From positions 2,232,001 to 2,296,000 of the forward strand of contig NZ_LN831029.1 in NCBI RefSeq assembly GCF_001457475.1: DNA of 64,000 nt, in the 5' to 3' direction. Source of the stretch: Achromobacter xylosoxidans. Lineage in GTDB: Bacteria > Pseudomonadota > Gammaproteobacteria > Burkholderiales > Burkholderiaceae_B. A program made the translations under genes and the position numbers. Under the pieces are notes generated by a model. It searched no databases, was not told the DNA's origin, and saw nothing but the letters and a program-made list of their open reading frames with translations. Of this stretch, positions 28,617-37,612 are shown one piece after another (position 1 is the first letter of the stretch; each line of letters begins with the position of its first letter).

Positions 28617-28675
28617 GGTTGTTCCTCCTTGGCTTCTTCTGAATGGCGCGGGGTCGGCGCCTCTGTGTACGGGCC

Positions 28676-29956
28676 TCAGTGCATCCAGCTCGCGGGGACG
28701 GTGATCAGCTCGGGGAAGATCACCAGCAGTACCAGCAGCAGCGTGTAGGCCGCGACATAGCGCCACACGCCCCTGCAGATGGTTTCCATGTTGATGCGGG
28801 CCACGCCGCAGACCACATTGAGCACGGTGCCGACGGGCGGCGTGAGCAGGCCGACGCAGCCCACCATGACGAACATCACGCCGAAGTAGACCGGGTCGAT
28901 GCCGGCCTGCGTGACGACCGGCATCAGCACCGGCGCCAGGATCAGGATGGTGGGCGTCAGGTCCATCACCGTGCCGATCAGCGTCAGCAGGACCAGCAGC
29001 GCGAACATCAGCAGCTTGGGGTGGTCCAGCACCGGTTCCAGCAGGGCGATCAGGTCCTGCGGCATGTCGGCCAGCGTGATCATGTAGGACGAGACCATGG
29101 CGGCGGCCACCAGGAACATCACCACGGCGGTGGTGCGGGCGGCGTTGATGAACAGCGGCAGCAGGTGGCGCAGGCCGATCTCGCGGTAGACGAACAGGCT
29201 GATCAGCAGCGCGTAGACGGCGGCCACCACCGCCGCTTCGGTAGGCGTGAAGATGCCGCCGCGCAGGCCGCCGATGATGATGACGGGCAGCAGCAGCGCC
29301 CAGGCCGATTCGCGCAGCGCCCGCAGCCGGGCGCTCCAGGGCTGGCGCGGCGCGGGCTTGATGGCGCCGTGCTTGCGCGCCACCCAGGTCCACACCGCCA
29401 CCAGCGTCAGGCCCATCATCAGGCCGGGCGCGATGCCGGCGAAGAACAGCTTGGTGATGGAAACGTTGGTGGCGACGCCGAAGATGATGAACGAGATCGA
29501 CGGCGGGATGATCGGCGCGATGATGCCGCCGGCCGCGATCAGGCCGGATGCCTGGCCGGCGTCGTAGCCTTTCTCGCGCAACATGGGAATCAGCAGCGAG
29601 CCGAGCGCGGCGGCGTCGGCCACGGCCGAGCCGGACAGGGCCGCCAGCAGCACGCTGGCGAAGATGGCGACGTAGCCCAGGCCGCCCTGGATGTGGCCGA
29701 CGAACATGCTGGCCAGGTTGACGATGCGGCGCGAAATGCCGCCGGCATTCATCAGTTCGCCGGCCAGCATGAACAGCGGCACCGCCATCAGCGTGAAGCT
29801 GTTGGCGCCCGACAGCATGTTCTGCGCCAGGATCTGGGTATCGAAGAAATCGAGTTGGAACATCATGGCGACCGCGCTCAACAGTAGCGCGAACGCGATC
29901 GGCATTCCCAGGGCGATGAAGCCCAGCAGCACCAGCAGGAAAATGGTCAGGATCAT
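28676..29956 (-). CDS. TRAP transporter large permease DctM
   Basis: 426 residues with about 12 membrane segments; begins MILTIFLLVLLGFIALGMPI and has the family blocks GSAVADAAALGSLLIPMLREKGYD and PPSISFIIFG. Couples sodium movement to solute import. Placed between DctQ (36 bp gap) and DctP (59 bp gap). Confidence 0.94.
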   Translation of the reverse strand: MILTIFLLVLLGFIALGMPIAFALLLSAVAMMFQLDFFDTQILAQNMLSGANSFTLMAVPLFMLAGELMNAGGISRRIVNLASMFVGHIQGGLGYVAIFASVLLAALSGSAVADAAALGSLLIPMLREKGYDAGQASGLIAAGGIIAPIIPPSISFIIFGVATNVSITKLFFAGIAPGLMMGLTLVAVWTWVARKHGAIKPAPRQPWSARLRALRESAWALLLPVIIIGGLRGGIFTPTEAAVVAAVYALLISLFVYREIGLRHLLPLFINAARTTAVVMFLVAAAMVSSYMITLADMPQDLIALLEPVLDHPKLLMFALLVLLTLIGTVMDLTPTILILAPVLMPVVTQAGIDPVYFGVMFVMVGCVGLLTPPVGTVLNVVCGVARINMETICRGVWRYVAAYTLLLVLLVIFPELITVPASWMH

Positions 29957-29992
29957 TGGGGCGGGTCCGAACGTGGAGGCAAGGGGCCGGGG

Positions 29993-30535
29993 TCAGACCA
30001 GCGGGTCTTCGGGGCTGGATTCCGCGGGCAGCGGGCCGCCGGCCAGCACGCGAACCAGGTCGAACAGGGTCAGCAGGCCCATTGCGACGGCGGCGTACAG
30101 CGCGGCGGCGTTGAACACCGCCAGCGGCATCGCGGTCACGGGCAGGCGGGTATCCAGGCCGATCAGGGTCTGGGCCCAGCTGCCGTCGGCCAGCAGCCAC
30201 AGCATCCACAGCACCAGCAACTGACAGACCACGTGCGAGACACGGCGCGCGGCCGGCCCGAAGCGTTCCACCAGCATCGTGACGCCGATGTGCTGGTGAT
30301 CGCGCAACGCCAGCACCGCGCCCAGGAAGATCAGCCAGACGAAGGCCAGCCGGGAGATTTCGTCGGAGGCGTTGATGCCGGAATTGAACAGGTAGCGCAT
30401 GGCGACATTGCCGAACAGCAACACCACCATGACCGCCAGGCAACCGGCCATCAGCCAGGTCTGCAATCGAGCGCACCAATTCGCCGCGCGCGCCATCGGG
30501 CCGGCACCGGGCCGCCCTGGGGGGGAACCATGCAT
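29993..30535 (-). CDS. TRAP transporter small permease DctQ
   Basis: 180 residues with four membrane segments and the DctQ block FNSGINASDEISRLAFVWLIFLGA (key part DEISRLAFVWL). The start at 30535 has GAGGAGA 6 bases upstream. First gene of the operon; a perfect palindromic operator stands 52 bp before it. Confidence 0.92.
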   Translation of the reverse strand: MHGSPPGRPGAGPMARAANWCARLQTWLMAGCLAVMVVLLFGNVAMRYLFNSGINASDEISRLAFVWLIFLGAVLALRDHQHIGVTMLVERFGPAARRVSHVVCQLLVLWMLWLLADGSWAQTLIGLDTRLPVTAMPLAVFNAAALYAAVAMGLLTLFDLVRVLAGGPLPAESSPEDPLV

Positions 30536-30586
30536 GCTTGTCTCCTCGTTCCGTTTTCCGGAATTTTTATGGGTATCGCGGTGTCG

Positions 30587-30602
30587 ATGTTAGCGCTAAC
30601 AT
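30587..30602. promoter_or_regulatory. LacI-family operator (perfect 16-bp palindrome)
   Basis: ATGTTAGCGCTAACAT reads identically on both strands and has the central-CG form of LacI/GntR-type operators. It lies in the 132-bp gap between the TRAP operon and the LacI-family gene, so it can repress both directions until the sugar acid binds. Confidence 0.88.
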
Positions 30603-30667
30603 TTTTGGTTTGGCAAGCCCTGATCTTTACGTCAGACTACGGACTCGCCAACCGCTCAGAACGGCCG

Positions 30668-31693
30668 ATGTCCATCCGAAAGCCCCGCAGCACCCGCGCC
30701 GGCCGCGTGACCATGCAAGAGGTCGCGCGCCGCGCCGGGGTCAGCGCGATCACCGTGTCGCGCGCCTTGCGCACCCCCGACAAGGTGGCCGAGGCGGTGC
30801 GCCTGCGCATCACCCAGGTCTGCCAGGAACTGGGCTACGTGCCCAACCATGCCGCCAGCGCGCTGGCGTCGGCGCGCTCGCAGACCATCGTGGTGCTGAT
30901 TCCGTCGTTGAGCAACGTGGTGTTCGTGGACATCATCAGCGGCATCAAGGAGGTGCTGGACGAGCAGGGTTATCACCTGCTGATCGGCGTCACGGGATAT
31001 TCGCCCGATGCCGAGGAGGCGTTGTTGCGCAAGTACCTGCAGCACCTGCCCGACGGCCTGATCCTGACCGGCATCGACCACAACCCGGGGGTCTGGGAAC
31101 TGCTGCGGGCGCAGGGCATGCCCACGGTCCATACCATCGAAACCCTGGAGGACAGCGATGGCATGAGCGTCGGCTTCTCGCAGTTCGAGTCGGGCTACGC
31201 CGCCGGCCGGCACCTGGTCGAGCGCGGTTGCCGACGCATCGGCATCGTCGGCGCCCAGCTGGATCCGCGCTCGCTCAGGCGCTGTGAAGGCTGCCGCCAG
31301 GCCCTGCGCGATGCCGGCCTGCACGACCCGGCGCTTGAGATCATGACGCCCGAGAAGTCCTCGATCGCGCTGGGGGCGGCGCTGCTGGAAGCCCTGCTGG
31401 CCGAACATCCCGATTGCGACGCGGTGTTCTTCTGCAATGACGACCTGGCGCAGGGCGCGGTGTTCCAGTGCGGCCGGCTGGGCGTGAGCGTGCCTGGCCA
31501 GATGGCGCTGGTGGGTTTCCATGACTTTGCGGGAACGGCCTGGACCACGCCGCCGCTGTCGACCATCGCCACGCCGCGCTACGAGATTGGCCGGGAAGCG
31601 GCGCAACTGCTGATGCGCCACCTGGCGGGGCAGCCCATTGCGCAGCGTCACGTGGACCTGGGCTTCACGCTGGTGCGGCGCGAAACCAGCTGA
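30668..31693 (+). CDS. LacI-family regulator of the sugar-acid module (GntR-like)
   Basis: 341 residues. N-terminal helix-turn-helix TMQEVARRAGVSAITVSRAL with hinge helix PNHAASALAS, then a periplasmic-binding-protein-like sensor domain (VVLIPSLSNVVFVDIISGI, FCNDDLAQGA, MALVGFHDFAG). Similar to gluconate-type repressors. Divergent from the dctQMP-dehydratase genes with the palindromic operator between, so it is the obvious local repressor. Confidence 0.93.
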   Translation: MSIRKPRSTRAGRVTMQEVARRAGVSAITVSRALRTPDKVAEAVRLRITQVCQELGYVPNHAASALASARSQTIVVLIPSLSNVVFVDIISGIKEVLDEQGYHLLIGVTGYSPDAEEALLRKYLQHLPDGLILTGIDHNPGVWELLRAQGMPTVHTIETLEDSDGMSVGFSQFESGYAAGRHLVERGCRRIGIVGAQLDPRSLRRCEGCRQALRDAGLHDPALEIMTPEKSSIALGAALLEALLAEHPDCDAVFFCNDDLAQGAVFQCGRLGVSVPGQMALVGFHDFAGTAWTTPPLSTIATPRYEIGREAAQLLMRHLAGQPIAQRHVDLGFTLVRRETS

Positions 31694-31705
31694 AGCCGTT
31701 GCCCG

Positions 31706-32602
31706 CTAGCCGGCGCGGCGCAGCGCCAGGAATATGCCCGACGCCATGATCATCGCGATGCCGGCCAGCGCCAACCCGTCGGGGGGACGCTGGAACCAGA
31801 AGGTGCTGAAGGCCACCGCCAGCAGCAGCTGGAAGTAGTTCAGCGGCGCCAGCGTGGCGGCCGCCACCCGCTGGAATGCCGCGATCAGCAGGATCTGCGC
31901 CAGCCCGCTGCAGGCGCCCAGGCCGACGATCAACGCCATGTCGGTCGGGCCCGGCCAGGGATCCGGCAGGAAGAAGGGCGCCGGCAACGCCGTGACGATC
32001 AGGCAGATGAACGCCGTATAGGCGTATTGGACCGGCCCGGCCACCTTGCCCGACAGCTTGCGCGTCAGCACCTGGAAGATGGCGTAGCTGACCGCCGACA
32101 CCGCCATCAGCAGCGTGCCCAGCCAGGGCAGGTCGCCGCCCGGCCGCACGATCAACAGCATGCCGACGAAGCCCGCCGCCACCGCGGCCCATTGCACCGG
32201 CCGCACGCGTTCGCCCAGCAGCCAGGGCGACAACGCCACCATGATGAGCGGCGAGGTGAAGTAGATGGCCGTGGCCTCGGACAGCGGCATCCAGATCAGC
32301 GCCGTCATGAAGCAGGTGCCGACCGTTGCCAGCATGACGCCTCTGAGCACCAGCAGGGGCTTGTGGGGGACGGCGCGCAGGCCGGGCCAGCGCTGGCGCC
32401 ACAGCAGCGCCAGCGCCAGGATCGCCACGGCGATATAGCGCACGATGTTCAGGAACGGCGCCGGATAGCGGGCCAGCATCTGCTTGGATCCGGCATCGAA
32501 GGTGGCAAAGGCCACCAGCGCCGCGAAGAACAGCAGGATGCCGGCCTGGCGCGAGCCGGCGGCCAGGGCCGGGACGGAGGAAACGGCGGCGGGGTTGCTC
32601 AT
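31706..32602 (-). CDS. EamA/DMT-family transporter
   Basis: 298 residues, ten membrane segments in two EamA repeats (about 20-150 and 165-295). Begins MSNPAAVSSVPALAAGSRQA. Drug/metabolite transporters of this family usually export amino acids or metabolites. It is the last gene of the minus-strand catabolic cluster, 8 bp after the amidohydrolase gene, so it probably moves a substrate or product of that pathway. Confidence 0.88.
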   Translation of the reverse strand: MSNPAAVSSVPALAAGSRQAGILLFFAALVAFATFDAGSKQMLARYPAPFLNIVRYIAVAILALALLWRQRWPGLRAVPHKPLLVLRGVMLATVGTCFMTALIWMPLSEATAIYFTSPLIMVALSPWLLGERVRPVQWAAVAAGFVGMLLIVRPGGDLPWLGTLLMAVSAVSYAIFQVLTRKLSGKVAGPVQYAYTAFICLIVTALPAPFFLPDPWPGPTDMALIVGLGACSGLAQILLIAAFQRVAAATLAPLNYFQLLLAVAFSTFWFQRPPDGLALAGIAMIMASGIFLALRRAG

Positions 32603-32610
32603 GGCAGGGT

Positions 32611-33669
32611 TCAGGCGCGGGCCAGGCCTTCCAGGAATGCGTCCAGCGCCTGGCCGATGGCCTGCACCATGTAGCCGCCTTCCTGCACCACCACCGTGGG
32701 CACGCCCAGGCTGGCCACGCGCGCGCCGATGTCGCGGTAGGCGTCGATGTCCAGCCGCAGCACGCTGATGGGATCATCCTTGTAGGTATCGAAGCCCAGC
32801 GCCAGCACCAGCGCCTGCGGCCCGTAGCCGGCCAGCGCCGCCAGCGCCGTGTCCAGCGCCCGCAGGAACGGGGCGTTGCCGGCGCCGTGCGGCAGCGGCA
32901 GGTTGAGATTGCAGCCCTCGCCGGCGCCATGGCCGCGCTCGTGCGCATAGCCGGTGTAGAACGGGTAGTAGCTGGCGGGATCGGCATGCAGCGACACCGT
33001 CATGACGTCGGCGCGCTGGTAGAAGATGTTCTGGGTGCCGTCGCCATGGTGCGCGTCGACGTCCAGCACCGCCACTTTGGACCAGCTCTGCAACAGCCGG
33101 GCCGCGGCGGCCGCGCTGCTGTTCAGGTAGCAAAAGCCGCCGGCGCGGTCGCGATGGGCGTGGTGGCCCGAGGGCCGGCACAGGGCATAGGCCGCGCCGC
33201 CGCTGGCGGCCACGTGCTCGGCCGCGGCCACCGCGCTGTGGGTGGAGCGCAGCGCCGAGCGCCAGGTGTGCGGGCCGATGGGGCAGGACAGGTCGCTCAG
33301 GTAGTAGCCGGTCTGCGCCACGATCGACGGCGACGGGCAGGGGCCACGGCCAGCCGTTTCGATGCGGCCGCTGTAGTAGGGCGACAGGTTCGGCAGCACT
33401 TCCGGGCCGGGATCCACGCCCGGCCCCCTGAGCGCCTGCCAGCGCGAAAACGCGCTTTCCAGGTAATCCAGGTAGTCCGGACTGTGAATGCTCTCGAGCG
33501 GCTGGCGGCCGTAGTCGGGCGGCGCCTCGACCGCGATGCCACGGGCCGCCAACGCGCCTTGCAGGCTGTGCGCGCGCGACGGCAGGTCGGTGGGAGCGCT
33601 GATGCGTCCCAGCCGCATGAACTGCTGCGGCGTGTGCAGCAGCTGTTCTTCCGAGAAAAACGCCTTCAT
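32611..33669 (-). CDS. Histone-deacetylase-family amidohydrolase (acetylpolyamine amidohydrolase-like)
   Basis: 352 residues. Zn-dependent deacylase. Active-site signatures: SGHHAHRD (paired His), DVDAHHGDGT (two metal ligands) and GFDTYKDDP (third metal ligand), with a catalytic-Tyr-type GGY near the end. The N-terminal MKAFFSEEQLLHTPQQFMRL is typical of bacterial acetylpolyamine amidohydrolases, which release acetate from acetylated putrescine, cadaverine or spermidine. Cytoplasmic. Encoded with an importer and an aldehyde dehydrogenase, consistent with amine catabolism. Confidence 0.88.
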   Translation of the reverse strand: MKAFFSEEQLLHTPQQFMRLGRISAPTDLPSRAHSLQGALAARGIAVEAPPDYGRQPLESIHSPDYLDYLESAFSRWQALRGPGVDPGPEVLPNLSPYYSGRIETAGRGPCPSPSIVAQTGYYLSDLSCPIGPHTWRSALRSTHSAVAAAEHVAASGGAAYALCRPSGHHAHRDRAGGFCYLNSSAAAAARLLQSWSKVAVLDVDAHHGDGTQNIFYQRADVMTVSLHADPASYYPFYTGYAHERGHGAGEGCNLNLPLPHGAGNAPFLRALDTALAALAGYGPQALVLALGFDTYKDDPISVLRLDIDAYRDIGARVASLGVPTVVVQEGGYMVQAIGQALDAFLEGLARA

Positions 33670-33685
33670 GGTGTTCCTTTGCGCG

Positions 33686-34006
33686 TCAGTGCGAACAGCC
33701 GGAGTCCGGAGCCTGCCCCGGCTGCTTGATCTCGATCTCGACGAACACGAATTCGGTGTCGCCGGGGTTGATGACGTTGTGTTCGACGCCCACCGGCCGG
33801 TAGTAGGACACGCCGGTGGTGAGCTGGCTGGTGACCTGGCCGTTGGGCGTATCCAGCAGCAGCGGGCCGGTGGTCTGCGGCACCACCACGTAGTTCATGC
33901 CGTGGCGGTGCCAGCCGGTTTCACCGCCGGGCGGAAAGCGCCATTCGGTGACGATGACCTGGTCGTTGTCGATCTGGACGGTGGGCACGGCGGGCGGGCG
34001 TTGCAT
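33686..34006 (-). CDS. Small cupin-domain protein
   Basis: 106 residues. One cupin fold with metal ligands in PPGGETGWHRHGMNYVVVP and HNVINPG (given here by key parts GWHRHG and EHNV). It may be an enzyme or a ligand sensor; small cupins often accompany amine and amino-acid pathways. 27 bp after the ABC ATPase gene on the same strand. Confidence 0.86.
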   Translation of the reverse strand: MQRPPAVPTVQIDNDQVIVTEWRFPPGGETGWHRHGMNYVVVPQTTGPLLLDTPNGQVTSQLTTGVSYYRPVGVEHNVINPGDTEFVFVEIEIKQPGQAPDSGCSH

Positions 34007-34033
34007 GCGAGTCTCCTGGTTGTGATGGCCGCT

Positions 34034-35668
34034 TCAGGCCGCGGCCTGCGCCTGGGTCGGATCCCAGTGCTGGCCGGGCACGGCGGCGATGAGTTGTTGC
34101 GTGTAGGCGTGCTGCGGGTTGTCGAAAATCTGGCTGGGCGATCCGTATTCCACCACTTTGCCCCGGTGCATGACCAGCACCGAATTGCAGATCTGGGCGG
34201 CCACGCGCAGGTCGTGGGTGATGAACACCAGCGCGATCTTCAGGCGCTGCTGCAGGTCGTGCAGCAGTTGCAGCACCTGCGCCTGCACCGACACGTCCAG
34301 CGCCGATACCGATTCGTCGGCCACCAGCACCTTGGGTTCCAGCGCCAGGGCGCGGGCGATGCCGATGCGCTGGCGCTGGCCGCCGGAGAACTGGTTGGGG
34401 TAGCGGTCGAACGCCGACGGGTCCAATCCCACCAGCGACAGCAGCTCGCGCACGCGAGCCTCGGCCTGGGCGCGCGGCACGCCGTTGGCGACCGGGCCGT
34501 CGCTGATGATGCGGCCAACGGTATGGCGCGGGTTGAGCGAGGCGAAGGGATCCTGGAAGATCATCTGGATGTCCTTGCGCAGCGGCCGGAAGCGCGATTC
34601 GGGCATGGCGGCGATGTCCTGGCCGTTGAAGATCAACTGGCCGCCGTTGATGCCGACCAGCTTGAGCAGGCACTTGCCGATGGTCGACTTGCCCGAGCCC
34701 GACTCGCCGACGATGCCCAGCGTCTCGCCGCGCCGCACGCTGAAGCTGACGCCGTCGACCGCATGCACCTCGCGCTTGCCGCCCAGCCAGCCATGGCCGA
34801 CGACGTAGGTCTTTCTCAGGTCCTTCACCTCCAGCACCGGCTGTTCCGGCGTGGCGGCGGCGCGTTCCTCGCCGCGGCGGTGCGGCACCGCGGCGATCAG
34901 GCGCTGGGTGTAGGGATGGCGCGGACGGTTCAGCACTTCCTCGGCCGGGCCCTGTTCGACCAGCACGCCTTTTTCCATCACCGCCACCCGGTGCGCGATC
35001 TCGGCCACCACGCCGAAATCATGGGTGACGAACATCACGCCCATGCCCTTTTCCTTCTGGATGCGGGCGATCAGCGCCAGGATCTGGGCCTGGGTGGTGA
35101 CGTCCAGCGCCGTGGTCGGCTCGTCGGCGATCAGCAGCGCCGGTTCCAGCGCCAGCGCCATGGCGATCATGACGCGCTGGCGCTGGCCGCCCGACAGGCG
35201 GAAGGGATAGACATGGTAGAGCGTGGCCGGATCGGGCAGGCCGACGAAGGCCAGCAGTTCCAGCGTGCGCCGCATGCGCTCCGGTCCGGGATAGGCGTTG
35301 TGGACCCGCATGACCTCGTTGATCTGTTCGCCCACCGTCATCAGCGGATTCAGCGCCGACAGCGGTTCCTGGAAGATCATGGCCATGTCCTTGCCGCGCA
35401 TGCCTTGCAGGGTGGCTTCGTCCTGGCGCAGCAGGTCGGTGCCGCGCAGCAGGATGCGGCCCTGCTGCGGCGTCAGGTAGTCGGGCAGCAGGCCCATGAT
35501 GGCGTTGGCGCTCATGGACTTGCCCGAGCCGGACTCGCCGACGATGCAGAGGATCTCGCCGGCGTGGATGTCGTATGACACGTCCTGCACCGCGAACGGA
35601 CGGTCGCCGCCGCGGGGCAGGGCGATGCTGAGGTTCTGGATGGACAGCAGGGGCGGGGAAGCGTTCAT
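34034..35668 (-). CDS. Dipeptide-type ABC importer ATPase, fused DppD-DppF form
   Basis: 544 residues with two complete nucleotide-binding domains. Each has Walker A GESGSGKS (near residues 47 and 327), signature LSGGQRQR or FSGGQRQR and Walker B ([18 protein letters not shown]). The oligopeptide C-terminal extensions ([16 protein letters not shown]) follow each domain. This single-chain double ATPase is the GsiA-like arrangement. It drives the permeases encoded just upstream in the operon. Confidence 0.93.
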   Translation of the reverse strand: MNASPPLLSIQNLSIALPRGGDRPFAVQDVSYDIHAGEILCIVGESGSGKSMSANAIMGLLPDYLTPQQGRILLRGTDLLRQDEATLQGMRGKDMAMIFQEPLSALNPLMTVGEQINEVMRVHNAYPGPERMRRTLELLAFVGLPDPATLYHVYPFRLSGGQRQRVMIAMALALEPALLIADEPTTALDVTTQAQILALIARIQKEKGMGVMFVTHDFGVVAEIAHRVAVMEKGVLVEQGPAEEVLNRPRHPYTQRLIAAVPHRRGEERAAATPEQPVLEVKDLRKTYVVGHGWLGGKREVHAVDGVSFSVRRGETLGIVGESGSGKSTIGKCLLKLVGINGGQLIFNGQDIAAMPESRFRPLRKDIQMIFQDPFASLNPRHTVGRIISDGPVANGVPRAQAEARVRELLSLVGLDPSAFDRYPNQFSGGQRQRIGIARALALEPKVLVADESVSALDVSVQAQVLQLLHDLQQRLKIALVFITHDLRVAAQICNSVLVMHRGKVVEYGSPSQIFDNPQHAYTQQLIAAVPGQHWDPTQAQAAA

Positions 35669-35677
35669 GCCGGTCTC

Positions 35678-36517
35678 CTATTCGCCGCGCTTGCGCAGTT
35701 GCGGGTTGAGGGCGTCGTTCAGGCCTTCGCCGATCAGGTTGATGGCCAGCACGGTCAGCAGGATGGCCACGCCCGGCCACACGCTCATCCACCAGGCTTC
35801 GCGGATCATGGTGCGGGCCGCGCCGATCATGAAACCCCAGCTCATCTCGTTGCGGTCGCCCAACCCCAGGAAGGACAGCGACGATTCGGTCAGGATGGCG
35901 GTGGCCACCATGAACGAGGCCGAGACGATGATGGGCGACATGGCGTTCGGCAGGATCTGCGTGCCGACGATGCGCGCCGGCGTCTGGCCGATGACGATGG
36001 CGGCCTGCACGAACTCGCGCTGCTTCAGGGTCATGAACTCGGATCGAACCAGCCGCGCCGCCGGCGGCCAGGACACCACCGCGATCGCGCCCATGATGGA
36101 ATACATCGACGGCCCGAGGATCGCCACCAGCACCACCGCCATCGCCAGCTGCGGGATGGTCTGGAAGAACTCGGTGAAGCGCATCAGCGCGTCGTCGACC
36201 CGGCCGCCGCAGTAGCCGGCGATGGCCCCGACGACGATGCCGAACACCAGCGCCACGGCGGTCGACAGCAGGCCCACCATCAGCGAGACCCGCGCGCCCC
36301 ACACCAGGCCGGCGGTGATGTCGCGGCCCAGCATGTCGGTGCCGAAGGGGTAGGCGGCATCGGTGAAGGGCGGGATCAGCGGATCGGCCACCATCATCCA
36401 GGGCGAATCCTCGTACAGCAGCGGCGCGGCCAGCGCCACGATCACCACGGCCAGCACGATGGCCAGTCCGGCCACCGCGCCGTAGTTGCGCATATAGCGT
36501 CGGGCGAATTGCTTCAT
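35678..36517 (-). CDS. Dipeptide-type ABC importer permease, DppC-like
   Basis: 279 residues from the ATG at 36517, overlapping the upstream permease stop by 4 bp (ATGA). N-terminal OppC-type segment, FGTDMLGRDITAGLVWGARV and the EAA loop region REFVQAAIVIGQTPARI with five to six membrane segments. Confidence 0.94.
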   Translation of the reverse strand: MKQFARRYMRNYGAVAGLAIVLAVVIVALAAPLLYEDSPWMMVADPLIPPFTDAAYPFGTDMLGRDITAGLVWGARVSLMVGLLSTAVALVFGIVVGAIAGYCGGRVDDALMRFTEFFQTIPQLAMAVVLVAILGPSMYSIMGAIAVVSWPPAARLVRSEFMTLKQREFVQAAIVIGQTPARIVGTQILPNAMSPIIVSASFMVATAILTESSLSFLGLGDRNEMSWGFMIGAARTMIREAWWMSVWPGVAILLTVLAINLIGEGLNDALNPQLRKRGE

Positions 36518-37521
36518 GCCGCGGCTCCTTGTTGCGCGCCCGCGCTGATGCGTGGATCGATCAGGCGATACAGCACGTCGGTCAACAGGTTGAACACCAC
36601 CACCATGATCGAGGTCACCAGGAAAATGCCCAGCAGCAGCTGGTAATCGCGTTGCAGCAGCGCGTCGAACATCAGTCGGCCGATGCCGGGCCAGGCGAAC
36701 ACGGTCTCGGTCAGCACCGCGCCGCCGGCCATCTGGCCGAGCTGGATGCCGGCGAAGGTGATCACCGGCAAGAGTGCGTTGCGCAGCACGTGGGCGCGGA
36801 TCACGCGGCCGGGGCTGACGCCCTTGGCGCGCGCGGTCTTGACGAAGTCCATGCCGATCACTTCCAGCATCGAGGCGCGCGTCAGGCGTACGTACACCGC
36901 CATGAAGAAGCAGCCCAGCGTCACCGTCGGCAGGATCAGGTGCTGCGCGATGTCGGCCGCGCGGGCCCAGCCGGTCAGGCCGGCGCCCACGGTTTCCATG
37001 CCGAAGGCTGGCAGCCAGCCCAGCACCACCGAGAACAGCAGGATGCCCATCAGCGACAGCCAGAACAGCGGCGTGGCATACAGCAGCAGCGCGCCGGTCA
37101 TGACCGAGCTGTCGATCCAGCGGCGCTTGTTGCGGTAGCGCGCCTTGGCCGCGACCACGCCCAGCAGCACGCCCAGCACGATCGAGAAGACGAAGGCGCA
37201 CGACATCAACAGGAAGGTGGCGGGCAGGCGTTCGACGATCAGGTCCAGCACCGGCACGTGGTTGCGGTAGGAAAAGCCCAGGTCCAGCTGGACCACGCCC
37301 TTCAGGTACAGGAACAGCTGCGTCAGCACCGGCTTGTCCAGCCCGAACGCGACGCGCAGTTGCTCGACGTAGGCGGCATCGCCCGCGCCGGCCTGCCCCG
37401 CCAGCACGGCGGCGGGGTCGCCGGGCGCCAGGCGGATCAGGAAGAAATTGATGATGACCACGCCCAGCACGACCACCAGGGCCTTGCCGATGCGCGAAAC
37501 CAGGAAAGACAGGAATTTCAT
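36514..37521 (-). CDS. Dipeptide-type ABC importer permease, DppB-like
   Basis: 335 residues, six membrane segments, typical start MKFLSFLVSRIGKALVVVLG and FFLIRLAPGDPAAVLAG. EAA loop DFVKTARAKGVSPGRVI. Translationally coupled to the DppC-like gene by a 4-bp overlap. Confidence 0.94.
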   Translation of the reverse strand: MKFLSFLVSRIGKALVVVLGVVIINFFLIRLAPGDPAAVLAGQAGAGDAAYVEQLRVAFGLDKPVLTQLFLYLKGVVQLDLGFSYRNHVPVLDLIVERLPATFLLMSCAFVFSIVLGVLLGVVAAKARYRNKRRWIDSSVMTGALLLYATPLFWLSLMGILLFSVVLGWLPAFGMETVGAGLTGWARAADIAQHLILPTVTLGCFFMAVYVRLTRASMLEVIGMDFVKTARAKGVSPGRVIRAHVLRNALLPVITFAGIQLGQMAGGAVLTETVFAWPGIGRLMFDALLQRDYQLLLGIFLVTSIMVVVFNLLTDVLYRLIDPRISAGAQQGAAA

Positions 37522-37570
37522 GCTCTGGGTCCTCCGTGGACGGGCGCGGACGTCCGTCGCGCGGCCGGGC

Positions 37571-37603
37571 GCCGCGGGCGGGCCGGATGGCGCCGCCCGC
37601 GGC
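37571..37603. promoter_or_regulatory. GC-rich intercistronic hairpin after the binding-protein gene
   Basis: Perfect 11-bp inverted repeat GCCGCGGGCGG/CCGCCCGCGGC with an 11-base loop, in the 91-bp gap between the binding-protein stop and the DppB-like start. No T tract. It probably protects the binding-protein mRNA and lowers permease expression. Confidence 0.6.
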
Positions 37604-37612
37604 TTGCGGCGT

